A DNA stretch of 64,000 nucleotides from an uncultured Prevotella sp. (GTDB lineage: Bacteria > Bacteroidota > Bacteroidia > Bacteroidales > Bacteroidaceae), in contig CAMHAM010000003.1 in assembly GCA_946183415.1 (NCBI GenBank), forward strand, positions 1-64,000, given 5' to 3'. The position numbers were made by a program, and so were the translations under genes. Below the pieces are notes generated by a model. The model was given only the letters and a program-made list of their open reading frames with translations, had not been told where the DNA came from and ran no database searches. Shown here piece after piece: positions 52,125 through 61,135 of the stretch (positions are counted from its first letter, which is position 1; each line of letters opens with the position of its first letter).

Positions 52125-54890
52125 TTAATGCGCTTCGAGCCAGTTTTGGCCAAATCCGGAATCAGCTACGAGGGGGACACTGAGTGGGAAGGCTGCCTGC
52201 ATTTCCTCTATCACGATGCGCTCCACCTTTTCTTTCTCCTCTGGGAAGACTGAGAAGTTGAGTTCGTCGTGTACTTGGAGAATCATTTTGCTCTTGATGC
52301 CCTCTTTCTTGAAACGCTCATGGATATGAATCATCGCCACCTTGATGATATCGGCAGCAGTGCCCTGAATGGGAGCATTGATGGCATTGCGCTCAGCAAA
52401 ACCTCGAACTGTCGCATTGTGGGAATTGATATCTGGCAGATAGCGGCGACGCCCGAATAGGGTAGTGACATAACCTTTCTGGCGAGCCACTTCCTTGGAT
52501 TTCTCCATGTAGTCGTGTACTTGTGGGAAGGTAGCGAAGTAGCCGTCTATCAGCATCTTAGCTTCATCGCGGGGGATGTCAAGACGCTCAGCTAAACCAA
52601 AGACGGTGATGCCGTAGATGATACCGAAGTTGGCACGTTTCGACTTGGTGCGTTCATCGCGAGTGACCTCTTCGATAGGTTTCTTATAGATATTCGCAGC
52701 TGTAGCCGCATGGAGGTCCTTGCCTTCACGGAACACCTCTATCATCGCTTCGTCCTTCGAAAGATGGGCCATCACGCGCAGTTCTATCTGGCTATAGTCT
52801 GCTGAAAAGAACAGACAGCCAGGCTCTGGGATAAAGGCTTTGCGAATCTCCTTACCGTCTTCACCACGAATGGGAATATTTTGAAGGTTTGGATCAGAGG
52901 AACTTAGGCGCCCTGTTGCTGTTATCGTCTGATTGAAGGATGTGTGAATGTGTCCTGTGCGAGGATTAATCAGCTTGGGTAGTGCGTCGATATAGGTTCC
53001 TATCAGTTTCTTCAAACCTCTGTGTTCCAAGATGTCTGCCACAATTTCGTGCTTGTTTCGGAGTTGCTGTAGCACTTCTTCTGATGTAACGTATTGGCCT
53101 GTTTTGGTCTTCTTGGCCTTCTCAACGATTTTTAGTTTGTCGAACAAGATTTCACCAACTTGTTTGGGCGATGCGATATTGAATTGTTCGCCAGCGAGTT
53201 CGTAGATACGGTGTTCAAGCTCGTTCATGCGATCCGTCAAAACCTTTGACGTTTCTTTAAGTGATTCCGTATCGAGACAGACACCATTCATCTCCATTTC
53301 TGCGAGTACAGGCATCAGTGGCATCTCGATATTATAGAATAGGTCTTCGCATTCGAACTTTTTCAATTCTGGCTCCAACTTGTTCTTCAGCCGGAGGGTG
53401 ATATCAGCATCCTCTGCGGCATATTCATAGACCTGAGAGGGTAGGAGGTCGCGCATCGATTTCTGTCCTTTGCCTCGAGGACCTATCAGTTCATCGATGT
53501 GGATGGTCTGATAGTTGAGATAGATCTCGGCCATGTAGTCCATATTGTGATGCAGCTCTGGTTGGATGAGGTAGTGGGCAATCATCGTGTCCCACATCTT
53601 GCCTTTGAGTTCGATGCCATAGTTGCGCAACACCTCGAGGTCGTACTTCATGTTTTGTCCGATTTTCAAAATATTCTCATTCTCGTAGACCTCTTTAAAG
53701 ATATTAACAATTCGCAACGCTTCTTCACGATTGGCAGGAATTGGGACATAAAATGCCTCGAATTCCTTCACGGCGAAGCTCAATCCTACCAATTCTGCCT
53801 CAATCGCAGAGGTTGATGTGGTTTCTGTATCTAGACTGAGAATTTCGTTTGTTAAGAAATAATCACGTAATTTCAACAAATCTTCCTCATTTTCAACGAG
53901 TTTGTAATCGTGAGAGGTCGTTTTAAGGCTCTCAAAACTTGAATTTTCGCTTACATTCGCCCCGTCGATTGGAAATTCTGCAAAGAGATCGAGTTGTCCA
54001 TTAACGGGAATTTGGGGTTTTTGGCTTTTTTTAAGAACTCTGTCTGCGAACGACTTCATCTCAAGTTCGAGCAACAATTTGCCAAGTTCTTCCTCATTGG
54101 GGTCCACGAGTTTCAGATTTTCCATATCGAGTTCGATGGGCACATCTGTTTTGATGGTTGCCAGGAAGTAACTCATCTTGATATCATCGACATGCTCTTC
54201 CACTTTTTCGCGCAGTTTACCCTTGATCTCAGATGACCTTTCAATCAGACTATTGATATTACCAAACTCATTGATCAGTTTCACAGCTGTTTTCTCACCC
54301 ACACCAGGACAGCCAGGGAAATTATCAGCAGAATCACCCATCAGTGCCAGGAGATCGATGACAGCATTTGTCGATGGAATGCCATATTTTTCACAGACTT
54401 CCTTCGGACCCATTGTTTCATAGCCACCTCCATGACGAGGGCGGAAGATGAAAACATTATCTCGCACCAGCTGGCCATAGTCTTTATCTGGTGTCAGCAT
54501 AAAGGTCTCTATACCTTGAGCGCCTGCTTTTGTTGCCAGTGTTCCGATGACGTCATCTGCCTCAAAACCATCAACTTGCAGTATAGGAATGCGATAAGCC
54601 TTTAACAGGTCCTTGATGATAGGCACTGCCTTACGGATATCCTCTGGCGTCTCTTCGCGCTGGGCCTTATATTCAGGAAAAGCCTCACTACGGAATGTAG
54701 GCCCATGAGGATCGAAGGCTACGCCAATATGGGTGGGATGCTCTTTTGTTAGCACTTCATTCAGCGTGTTCAGAAAGCCCATGATGGCACTGGTATTTAG
54801 ACCTTTCGAGTTGATTCGAGGGTTTTTAATGAACGCGTAATAACTGCGATAAATGAGCGCATAAGCGTCTAAAAGAAATAATTTCTGCAT
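52125..54890 (-). CDS. polA: DNA polymerase I
   Basis: This 921-residue enzyme has all three modules: N-terminal 5'-3' exonuclease (LFLLDAYALIYRSYYAF, ALMGDSADNFPGCPGVGEKTA), an active-looking 3'-5' exonuclease (SLDTETTS; GQNMKYDLEVL; YAAEDADITL), and polymerase motifs A FSADYSQIELRV, B KRANFGIIYG and C LQVHDELNF. The proofreading acidic residues are retained, unlike in some Gram-positive PolA proteins. Confidence 0.97.
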   Translation of the reverse strand: MQKLFLLDAYALIYRSYYAFIKNPRINSKGLNTSAIMGFLNTLNEVLTKEHPTHIGVAFDPHGPTFRSEAFPEYKAQREETPEDIRKAVPIIKDLLKAYRIPILQVDGFEADDVIGTLATKAGAQGIETFMLTPDKDYGQLVRDNVFIFRPRHGGGYETMGPKEVCEKYGIPSTNAVIDLLALMGDSADNFPGCPGVGEKTAVKLINEFGNINSLIERSSEIKGKLREKVEEHVDDIKMSYFLATIKTDVPIELDMENLKLVDPNEEELGKLLLELEMKSFADRVLKKSQKPQIPVNGQLDLFAEFPIDGANVSENSSFESLKTTSHDYKLVENEEDLLKLRDYFLTNEILSLDTETTSTSAIEAELVGLSFAVKEFEAFYVPIPANREEALRIVNIFKEVYENENILKIGQNMKYDLEVLRNYGIELKGKMWDTMIAHYLIQPELHHNMDYMAEIYLNYQTIHIDELIGPRGKGQKSMRDLLPSQVYEYAAEDADITLRLKNKLEPELKKFECEDLFYNIEMPLMPVLAEMEMNGVCLDTESLKETSKVLTDRMNELEHRIYELAGEQFNIASPKQVGEILFDKLKIVEKAKKTKTGQYVTSEEVLQQLRNKHEIVADILEHRGLKKLIGTYIDALPKLINPRTGHIHTSFNQTITATGRLSSSDPNLQNIPIRGEDGKEIRKAFIPEPGCLFFSADYSQIELRVMAHLSKDEAMIEVFREGKDLHAATAANIYKKPIEEVTRDERTKSKRANFGIIYGITVFGLAERLDIPRDEAKMLIDGYFATFPQVHDYMEKSKEVARQKGYVTTLFGRRRYLPDINSHNATVRGFAERNAINAPIQGTAADIIKVAMIHIHERFKKEGIKSKMILQVHDELNFSVFPEEKEKVERIVIEEMQAAFPLSVPLVADSGFGQNWLEAH

Positions 54891-54950
54891 AACTTTCTTA
54901 ATTTTCGGTGTAAAATTACTTAAAATTCTTTGAAATCCGTCCTTTTTTAC

Positions 54951-54958
54951 TATTTTTG
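54951..54958 (+). promoter_or_regulatory. Promoter -7 box of the prenyl synthase gene
   Basis: TATTTTTG lies 20 bases before the ATG at 54979. Confidence 0.55.
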
Positions 54959-54978
54959 TATCGAAAATTTTGTTTCGA

Positions 54979-55953
54979 ATGGATTTTTTAGCAACGATAC
55001 GAAGGCCAATAGCGACGGAAATGAACGATTTCGTCGTACTATTTAATGAAAGTCTGACTCACGGTGATGGATTGCTCGAGCACGTTCTTTCGCATATCCG
55101 TAAACGTGGAGGAAAGCGCATGCGCCCTATGCTCTTCCTCTTGTCTGCCAAGAACTATGGCGAGGTTTCAGATATGACGCAAAATGCTGCTTTGGCTTTG
55201 GAACTGATTCATACGGCAAGTCTTGTTCACGATGATGTTGTCGATGAGAGTAGTGAGCGTCGTGGGCAGGCATCTGTAAATGCTTCTTATAATAATAAGG
55301 TGGCTGTGTTAGTGGGTGATTATATTGTTTCTACAGCGTTATTGCGCATTGCTCTTTCAGATAATCCACAAATCGTACAGCATCTTGCTGAATTAGGAAG
55401 AACATTAGCTGCTGGTGAGATTCTCCAACTCTCGAATATTTCGAATCAAGAGATTTCAGAAGATACTTATTATCAAGTAATTGAAAAGAAAACGGCCGTT
55501 CTTTTTGAAGCATGTGCAGGTTTGGGTGCTATTTCTGTAGGTGTCGCTGAAGATGATGTTGTGAAAGCCAAAAAGTTTGGACATAATATCGGTATGATCT
55601 TTCAGATTCGAGATGATATTTTCGATTATTATGATTCCAAGGAAATTGGTAAGCCTACAGGTAATGATATGACAGAAGGCAAGCTGACGCTTCCTGTCAT
55701 CTATGCCTTGACTCATTCAGATTCTCAGGCAATGCTTACTCTTGCTAAGAAGGTGAAAGCTGGGACGATTAATGCTGATGAAATCGCTGTTCTTGTTGAG
55801 TTTACAAAGCAGAATGGAGGTATTGAATACGCAGAACAGAAGATGAATGAGTTTGCCAAAGAAGCTCAGAAATATATCGATGAATCCGTGAAACCAGAAT
55901 TGAAACAAGCCTATACTGCCTATCTTGATTATGTGATACAGCGCAAGCTATAA
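54979..55953 (+). CDS. Long-chain polyprenyl diphosphate synthase
   Basis: This 324-residue trans-prenyltransferase builds the isoprenoid side chain, probably of menaquinone, from isopentenyl diphosphate. The first Asp-rich motif is IHTASLVHDDVVDES (DDxxD) and the second DDIFDYY. GGKRMRPML binds the diphosphate. Size and motifs fit octaprenyl/solanesyl synthases; chain length is not readable. The ORF track starts three codons early at TTG. Confidence 0.92.
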   Translation: MDFLATIRRPIATEMNDFVVLFNESLTHGDGLLEHVLSHIRKRGGKRMRPMLFLLSAKNYGEVSDMTQNAALALELIHTASLVHDDVVDESSERRGQASVNASYNNKVAVLVGDYIVSTALLRIALSDNPQIVQHLAELGRTLAAGEILQLSNISNQEISEDTYYQVIEKKTAVLFEACAGLGAISVGVAEDDVVKAKKFGHNIGMIFQIRDDIFDYYDSKEIGKPTGNDMTEGKLTLPVIYALTHSDSQAMLTLAKKVKAGTINADEIAVLVEFTKQNGGIEYAEQKMNEFAKEAQKYIDESVKPELKQAYTAYLDYVIQRKL

Positions 55954-55959
55954 TGAAAA

Positions 55960-55987
55960 AACCCTCGCCATCGCGAGGGCTTTTTGT
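55960..55987 (+). terminator. Intrinsic terminator of the prenyl synthase gene
   Basis: CCCTCGC pairs with GCGAGGG around a CATC loop, then CTTTTTG. It begins 8 bases after the stop codon. Confidence 0.85.
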
Positions 55988-56017
55988 TTGAGGAGTATTG
56001 TTTTAATGATTCGTCAA

Positions 56018-56950
56018 TCAGAAGAATTTTGTTTCTTCTCCAATGACTTCGCTGAGCAATAAGTTTGCCAGGCGTGAGGTACCCATGCGGAACCACTGAT
56101 TCGTGAGCCATTTCTCGCCCAGGACCTCTTTTACAATCGTGTAGTATATCAGTGCATCCATCACCGAGTTAAGGCCTCCAGCGGGCTTAAAACCAATCTG
56201 TATGCCCGTTTCATCGTAGTATTCCTTAATTGCCTGACACATGACGTAGGCAGCCTCGGGTGTAGCTGCAGGCTCAAGCTTACCAGTAGAGGTCTTGATG
56301 TAATCTGCTCCTGCATACATGGATAGGATAGAGGCAGTCTTGATATTGGCTGCTGTCTTCAGGCAACCTGTCTCGAGGATTACCTTCATTTTCTTATCGC
56401 CGCAAGCCTCTTTCATCTGCTGAATCTCGTCTATTACTGTCTCGTAATCACCTGAGAGGAATGCACCTACGGAGAGAACCATGTCAATCTCTGTAGCACC
56501 GTCTTTTATCGCCAGTCCTGTCTCTATCGTCTTGACTTCAATCAGTGCCTGAGAAGACGGGAAAGAGCCTGATACACATGCTATTTCAACGCCATCGACC
56601 TCAAGTGTCTCTGAAACGATCTTTGCAAAACGTGGATACACACAGATGGTCGCTACGTGGGGGAGGTTAGGATATTGCTCATCGAACTGATTGACGCGCT
56701 CCGTAAAGGCCATCACGCTCTCGTCTGAATCCGTTGTTTTCAGTGTGGTTAGTTCTACACTTCCCATCAGGAATTTCTTGGTTTCCAGATTGTCGTTCTC
56801 ATGTACTTTCTCAGTGATGATCTTCTTCACTGCCTCACGTACTTCCTCGTCGCTGATTTCGAGGTTATACTTACTCAGAGCTTCTTCTATACGGCTCTTT
56901 TGTGGCATCTCGTGGTGGTGATGCTCATGCTCATGATTGTGTTCTGCCAT
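56018..56950 (-). CDS. deoC: Deoxyribose-phosphate aldolase with His-rich N-terminus
   Basis: This 310-residue class I aldolase splits deoxyribose 5-phosphate into acetaldehyde and glyceraldehyde 3-phosphate. Catalytic Lys regions are KMKVILETGCL and DYIKTSTGKLEP (Schiff-base Lys), with GFKPAGGLNS as the phosphate loop. It is longer than E. coli DeoC (about 260) and opens with AEHNHEHEHHHHE, a natural histidine-rich stretch that could bind Ni or Zn. It ends a minus-strand run with dtd, two small membrane genes and mazG. Confidence 0.93.
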   Translation of the reverse strand: MAEHNHEHEHHHHEMPQKSRIEEALSKYNLEISDEEVREAVKKIITEKVHENDNLETKKFLMGSVELTTLKTTDSDESVMAFTERVNQFDEQYPNLPHVATICVYPRFAKIVSETLEVDGVEIACVSGSFPSSQALIEVKTIETGLAIKDGATEIDMVLSVGAFLSGDYETVIDEIQQMKEACGDKKMKVILETGCLKTAANIKTASILSMYAGADYIKTSTGKLEPAATPEAAYVMCQAIKEYYDETGIQIGFKPAGGLNSVMDALIYYTIVKEVLGEKWLTNQWFRMGTSRLANLLLSEVIGEETKFF

Positions 56951-56957
56951 AATCGTT

Positions 56958-57284
56958 TTATGCTAAAAGTTTCTTATTGTGTATATGTCTTAATGAATCT
57001 CTCTCAGTCTTCTTTTCGATGGACTTCTGAAGCTCTTCGGTGAGGTCTACGCCAGTCTGATTGGCCAGACAGAGTAGTACCCAAAGAACATCTGCCATTT
57101 CTTCGCCCAGATTGTCTTTCTCGCCCTCCTTGAAACTCTGGTCACCATATTTGCGGGCTATCACACGTGCCAGTTCGCCCACTTCTTCCGTTAAAACCGC
57201 CATATTCGTTAGTTCCGAAAAGTATCTCACGCCGTATTTCTTGATCCAGCGATCCACTGCTTCTTGTGCTTCTTTGATGGTCAT
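56958..57284 (-). CDS. MazG-like nucleotide pyrophosphohydrolase
   Basis: This 108-residue all-alpha NTP pyrophosphohydrolase has the metal-binding pattern EEVGELARVIARKY and GEEMADVLWVLLCLA (EExxE and ExxD). Single-domain MazG proteins hydrolyse aberrant or stress-associated nucleotides. Its start overlaps the stop of the upstream small membrane gene by 4 bp and deoC follows 7 bp later. Confidence 0.88.
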   Translation of the reverse strand: MTIKEAQEAVDRWIKKYGVRYFSELTNMAVLTEEVGELARVIARKYGDQSFKEGEKDNLGEEMADVLWVLLCLANQTGVDLTEELQKSIEKKTERDSLRHIHNKKLLA

Positions 57285-57529
57285 CTTGCTCTTAACATTT
57301 GAATGAATAATAGGGCTATCGTCAGTAGGATAATCCAGATATATTGCTTATTTTCACGGGCATATTCGTTCCAGTGAAAGGCTTTATAGAGGAATACGAT
57401 CAGCATCAGCAGGATACCGATTCCGCAGATCCATCCGCCATAAATCGAACCCCAAATCAGTGAGTTGACGATTCCAGTAGACGCCAGAATCACCCCTGCC
57501 ATTTCTATTTCCCGTAGATATTTCTTCAT
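57281..57529 (-). CDS. Small membrane protein of unknown function
   Basis: This 82-residue protein has three predicted membrane helices (VILASTGIVNSLIW, GWICGIGILLMLIVFLY, IWIILLTIALLFI) with a conserved-looking FHWNEYARENK loop between the second and third. The gene 4 bp upstream encodes a protein of the same size and layout with IHWKEN in the same place, so the two are probably paralogues. No family recognised. Confidence 0.7.
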   Translation of the reverse strand: MKKYLREIEMAGVILASTGIVNSLIWGSIYGGWICGIGILLMLIVFLYKAFHWNEYARENKQYIWIILLTIALLFIQMLRAR

Positions 57530-57533
57530 GCTA

Positions 57534-57755
57534 TTAGAGACCGAAGAGTGAGAGTCCGACGAGTACTAGGAAGGCTACAGAAATATAGTTCGACATCTTG
57601 TCGTTCTCCTTCCAATGGATGATAGTCCATATGCTCAGTACGGCCATGATGGTCAGGCCGAAAGCGATGAGGAAATTCGAGTGGAGAATGCGCCCCAAGA
57701 TATAGCTCACTAGGGCGGCAAGGTTCACGTAATTGGTAATTTGTCTCTTGTCCAT
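57534..57755 (-). CDS. Small membrane protein of unknown function, likely paralogue
   Basis: This 73-residue protein has three hydrophobic segments (VNLAALVSYILG, FLIAFGLTIMAVLSIW, SVAFLVLVGLSLF) and the IHWKENDK loop that matches FHWNEYAR in the next gene. The ORF track begins 17 residues earlier, inside dtd; MDKRQITN at 57755 is the better start. Function is unknown. Confidence 0.68.
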   Translation of the reverse strand: MDKRQITNYVNLAALVSYILGRILHSNFLIAFGLTIMAVLSIWTIIHWKENDKMSNYISVAFLVLVGLSLFGL

Positions 57756-57778
57756 AATCTTAATGGTTTTGTTTGTTT

Positions 57779-58231
57779 CTATTCTTTGTTCTTGGTGTCC
57801 ATACATATTGTGACTGGGCCGTCATTCAGTAGCTCTACCTTCATGTCTGCCCCAAATTCTCCTGTTCCCACTGGCTTCCCTATGGCCTCTGAAAGTTGGG
57901 TGCAGAAGGCCTCGTAGAGTGGGATAGAGTGTTCATGTGAGCCTGCTTTGAACCAGCTGGGGCGATTACCTTTCTTATAGCTGGCATAGAGTGTGAACTG
58001 GCTCACTACGAGGGCCTCGCCGCTGATGTCGATGACGGAACGATTCATGACTCCATCCTCATCATCAAACACCCTCAGGTTGGCTATCTTTTTAACCAGC
58101 CACTCTACGTCTTCGTTTGTATCCTCGTCACAGATGCCCACCAGAATCAGGAATCCTGCTCCTATCTGGCTTTTGACTGCGCCCTCTATGGTGACGCTGG
58201 CACGGCTGACTCTCTGTACGACTGCTCTCAT
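57779..58231 (-). CDS. dtd: D-aminoacyl-tRNA deacylase
   Basis: This 150-residue enzyme hydrolyses D-amino acids from mischarged tRNA. Family signatures are MRAVVQRVSRASVTI, VSQFTLYASYKKGNRPSW and the C-terminal NDGPVTICM with the Gly-cisPro-type motif. It heads the dtd to deoC run and has a promoter just upstream. Confidence 0.95.
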   Translation of the reverse strand: MRAVVQRVSRASVTIEGAVKSQIGAGFLILVGICDEDTNEDVEWLVKKIANLRVFDDEDGVMNRSVIDISGEALVVSQFTLYASYKKGNRPSWFKAGSHEHSIPLYEAFCTQLSEAIGKPVGTGEFGADMKVELLNDGPVTICMDTKNKE

Positions 58232-58250
58232 TGTTGCTCTAATTTTTCTG

Positions 58251-58258
58251 CAAAGATA
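58251..58258 (-). promoter_or_regulatory. Promoter -7 box of the dtd operon
   Basis: The minus strand reads TATCTTTG, 19 bases before the dtd ATG. The rest of the 346-bp gap to uvrC (58259-58576) is pyrimidine-rich on the plus strand, with two A/T tracts (AAGAAAATTTTTT and AGGAAAATTTTTT near 58423 and 58441) and no ORF or hairpin I can support. Confidence 0.6.
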
Positions 58259-58576
58259 TGAAATTATTCGGAGAATACTCTATATATGCCGTTAAATTTC
58301 TTAGTTTTTTCTTAATTGGTACGAACTATAATGTCGTGTTGTCCTCTTTTTTCGCTTTTCCCCTTTCTTTATTTAGAATTCTTTATGCCTTCCATAGTGT
58401 TCCTCCTTTTTCTCTCTAACCAAGAAAATTTTTTGTAGTTAGGAAAATTTTTTTTTGTGCTTTTGTCTCTAGAACCTGTTTGTTGGCCGAATTTTCAAAT
58501 GTAACAATATTTCATCTATGCGACAGGCGTATCTGCGCAGCAGCGTGTTACCGCGTCATTTCGAATTGCGATGCGC

Positions 58577-60409
58577 CTATTTGTCGCTGGGGTGGAAGTG
58601 CGAATAGACAATTTGTGCTTTCGCTGGTCCAATGGCTGTCTGTAGTGTTTCCAGGTTGGCCTCCCTAATCCGTTTAACCGATTTGAGGGCATTTAGAAGC
58701 CCGTCACGTGTCTTAGGACCGATGCCCGGGATGTTGTCAAGCTCAGAGTGCAAAGCGCGCTTAGAACGCTTGTTTCGGTGGAATTCGATGGCGAAGCGGT
58801 GTACCTCGTCTTGAATGTGCGTGAGCACGTGGAAGAGTTCTGAGTCGGTCTTCAGCGCTACGTGGATTGGCGGGAATCCGTAGAGCAGTTCGTTGGTGCG
58901 GTGACGGTCGTCTTTGGCTAATCCTGCGATAGGAATGTCGAGGTTCAGCTCGTCCTGGATGACTTCTCTGATCACCTCCATCTGGCCCTTGCCGCCGTCG
59001 GCGATGATGAGGTCGGGTAGGGGCTGTTCTTCATTCGTCAGACGAGTATATCTGCGGTGTACTACCTCCTTCATCGAAGCATAGTCATCGGGACCTACTA
59101 CGGTCTTGATGTTGAAGTGCTTGTATTCCTTTTTGCTGGGCTTCATGGCCTTGAATACCACGCATGAGGCTACTGCGTCAGTGCCTGATATGTTCGAGTT
59201 GTCGAAGCATTCGATGTGGTAGGGCAGGGTAGGCAGGTGCAGCTTCTCTTGCAGTTCTTTCATCAGGCGTGTCTGTTTCTGCTCCGGATTCAGTTTCTCG
59301 GCCTGCTTCAGGCGGTCGAACTTGTATTGTTTTCCGTTCATGATTGAGAGGTCGAGCAGGGTCTTCTTGTCACCTCGTTGGGGTATGGTGAAAGTGACGT
59401 TTTCCAACTCTATATCCACCTCCGTTGGTATGATGATCTCCTTGGCGTCGCTCTTGAATCTTTGGCGCAGTTCGATGATGCCGAGTTGCAGCAGCTCCTC
59501 ATTGCTCTCGTTCAGCTTCTTTTTGTACTCGATGGTGAAGCTCTGGTTGATGCTGCCGTTCGAGACGTGTATGTAATTGATGAAGGCCATTTTCTCGTCC
59601 GAGGTGATAGAGAATACGTCTACGTTGTTGATTGTGTTGCTTACCACTTCGCTCTTGCTTACGAATCCGTCCAGCGCTATGTATTTCCTCTTGATTTCTT
59701 CTGCCTCCTCGAAGCGCAGTTCTTCTGAGAGTCTGAGCATTTCTTCTTTCATGTCTCGTAGCACCTGACGTGTGTTCCCTTTCAGGATCTCTCGGGCCTG
59801 CATGATGTTCTTCTGGTAGTCCTCGTAGGCTTGCTTTCCCGTGCAAGGTCCCAGACACTTCTTGATGTGATAGTCCAGGCATACCTTGTATTTTCCTGTG
59901 TCAACGCCTTCCTTCGTGAGTGGGGTGTTGCAGGTGCGAGGGTGGTAGAGTTCCTTGATGATGTCGAGGACGGCGTACATCGACCCGATGTGGGAGTATG
60001 GCCCGTAGTAGGTACCCCATTTCCTGTTGATGTTACGAGTCTTGAAGATACGTGGGAAGAATTCGTTGGTGACGCAAATGCTGGGGTATGTCTTGCCGTC
60101 TTTCAGCAGCACATTGTAGCGAGGATTGTATTTCTTGATGAGAGCGTTTTCCAGCAAGAGTGCATCCTCTTCCGTATTCACGACGGTGTAGCTGATATCG
60201 TGGATCTTGCTGACCAGCACTTTGGTCTTGAAGCGGTCTACCTCCGTGTGGAAGTACGAAGATACTCTCGATTTCAGGTTCTTCGCCTTCCCCACGTAGA
60301 TGATAGTGTGGTTCTCGTCGTAATACTGGTAGCTGCCCGGCTTCTCCGGCAGTCGGCTGACGATACTCTTCAGATAGCTCAGTCGCTTCTCGTTTTCTTC
60401 TTTCGTCAT
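58577..60409 (-). CDS. uvrC: Excinuclease ABC subunit C
   Basis: This 610-residue protein makes both incisions in nucleotide excision repair. It has the GIY-YIG domain (GSYQYYDENHTIIYVGKAKNL), a UVR motif region (LSEELRFEEAEEIKRKYIAL), the RNase H-like nuclease (ECFDNSNISGTDAVAS, LIIADGGKGQ) and a C-terminal helix-hairpin-helix (LDNIPGIGPKTRDGLLNAL). The start is MTKEENEK, two codons after the ORF-track start. It follows apt, with a parS-like site between them. Confidence 0.96.
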   Translation of the reverse strand: MTKEENEKRLSYLKSIVSRLPEKPGSYQYYDENHTIIYVGKAKNLKSRVSSYFHTEVDRFKTKVLVSKIHDISYTVVNTEEDALLLENALIKKYNPRYNVLLKDGKTYPSICVTNEFFPRIFKTRNINRKWGTYYGPYSHIGSMYAVLDIIKELYHPRTCNTPLTKEGVDTGKYKVCLDYHIKKCLGPCTGKQAYEDYQKNIMQAREILKGNTRQVLRDMKEEMLRLSEELRFEEAEEIKRKYIALDGFVSKSEVVSNTINNVDVFSITSDEKMAFINYIHVSNGSINQSFTIEYKKKLNESNEELLQLGIIELRQRFKSDAKEIIIPTEVDIELENVTFTIPQRGDKKTLLDLSIMNGKQYKFDRLKQAEKLNPEQKQTRLMKELQEKLHLPTLPYHIECFDNSNISGTDAVASCVVFKAMKPSKKEYKHFNIKTVVGPDDYASMKEVVHRRYTRLTNEEQPLPDLIIADGGKGQMEVIREVIQDELNLDIPIAGLAKDDRHRTNELLYGFPPIHVALKTDSELFHVLTHIQDEVHRFAIEFHRNKRSKRALHSELDNIPGIGPKTRDGLLNALKSVKRIREANLETLQTAIGPAKAQIVYSHFHPSDK

Positions 60410-60460
60410 CTTCAATCCCTATGCTAAAATCCCTTTGCTGAAGGGTTTTTCCAAATAAGT

Positions 60461-60476
60461 TGTTTCACGTGGAACG
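60461..60476. other. parS-like site 1
   Basis: TGTTTCACGTGGAACG matches the ParB-binding parS consensus with one end-base mismatch. It lies between uvrC and apt. Together with site 2 it brackets apt. Confidence 0.75.
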
Positions 60477-60523
60477 TTCCTCGCCCTCAATGTGAGACAT
60501 GTTTTGTGCTACCTCTTTTGTCT

Positions 60524-61051
60524 TTATACGATCATGAGGGTGGTGTATTCAATGTCCTTAAAGAGGTCACGGCCATGCAGTCCTTCGTCTCTGATTTCCA
60601 CGATGAAGTTCATGTAGATGTGCTTTGGCTTGAAATATTTGACGAGCTTATAGGCGGCCTTTGCCGTACCACCAGTTGCGAGCAAGTCATCATGGATTAG
60701 TACTACGTCGTTCTCATCGATAGAATCAAGGTGCATCTCAATGGTGTCCACACCATATTCTTTCGTGAACGATTCCTTGATGACGGTAGAGGGCAGTTTA
60801 CCAGGTTTGCGTGCCAACACGATTCCGCAACCGAGTCTTGCTGCCAAAGCGGATGCCATGACGAAGCCACGGCTCTCGATGCCAACGATCTTGGTGATGC
60901 CTTTGTCTTTGTAAAGTTCCTCCAGTTCGTCGAGCATGATCTTCATACACTCGGCACTCTTGTAGAGCGTGGTCACGTCACGGAAGTTGATGCCCTTCCT
61001 TGGAAAATCTGGTATGCTACGCAGATTGTCAATCAATGTCTTGTTGTTCAT
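60524..61051 (-). CDS. apt: Adenine phosphoribosyltransferase
   Basis: This 175-residue salvage enzyme makes AMP from adenine and PRPP. The PRPP-binding motif is VVLIHDDLLATGGTA, and FRDVTTLY and GIESRGFVMASAL are family segments. The ORF track starts 17 residues earlier with MFHVKQ, which is only the translation of a parS site; MNNKTLIDN is the true start. It is flanked by two parS-like sites in the mnmG-apt-uvrC cluster. Confidence 0.95.
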   Translation of the reverse strand: MNNKTLIDNLRSIPDFPRKGINFRDVTTLYKSAECMKIMLDELEELYKDKGITKIVGIESRGFVMASALAARLGCGIVLARKPGKLPSTVIKESFTKEYGVDTIEMHLDSIDENDVVLIHDDLLATGGTAKAAYKLVKYFKPKHIYMNFIVEIRDEGLHGRDLFKDIEYTTLMIV

Positions 61052-61085
61052 AATCAGTGAGTTATAAATGTTGTTTAATGTTGTT

Positions 61086-61101
61086 TGTTTCACGTGGAAC
61101 A
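61086..61101. other. parS-like site 2
   Basis: TGTTTCACGTGGAACA matches the parS consensus along all 16 bases (palindromic core CACGTG). It lies between mnmG and apt. parS sites bound by ParB cluster around replication origins in most bacteria. Confidence 0.85.
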
Positions 61102-61135
61102 TTGCCCCATGTCCTGCGTCGTCGGCCTTGCATGC

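Noticed and set aside
60430-60450. Terminator CCCTT-AAGGG followed by T-run between uvrC and apt
   Set aside because: The stem is only 5 bp and the T-run is on the plus strand, where no gene ends; I do not list it as a feature.
61052-61102. N-terminal extension MFHVKQ of apt
   Set aside because: It is the translation of the parS site; the enzyme family starts near MNNKTL.
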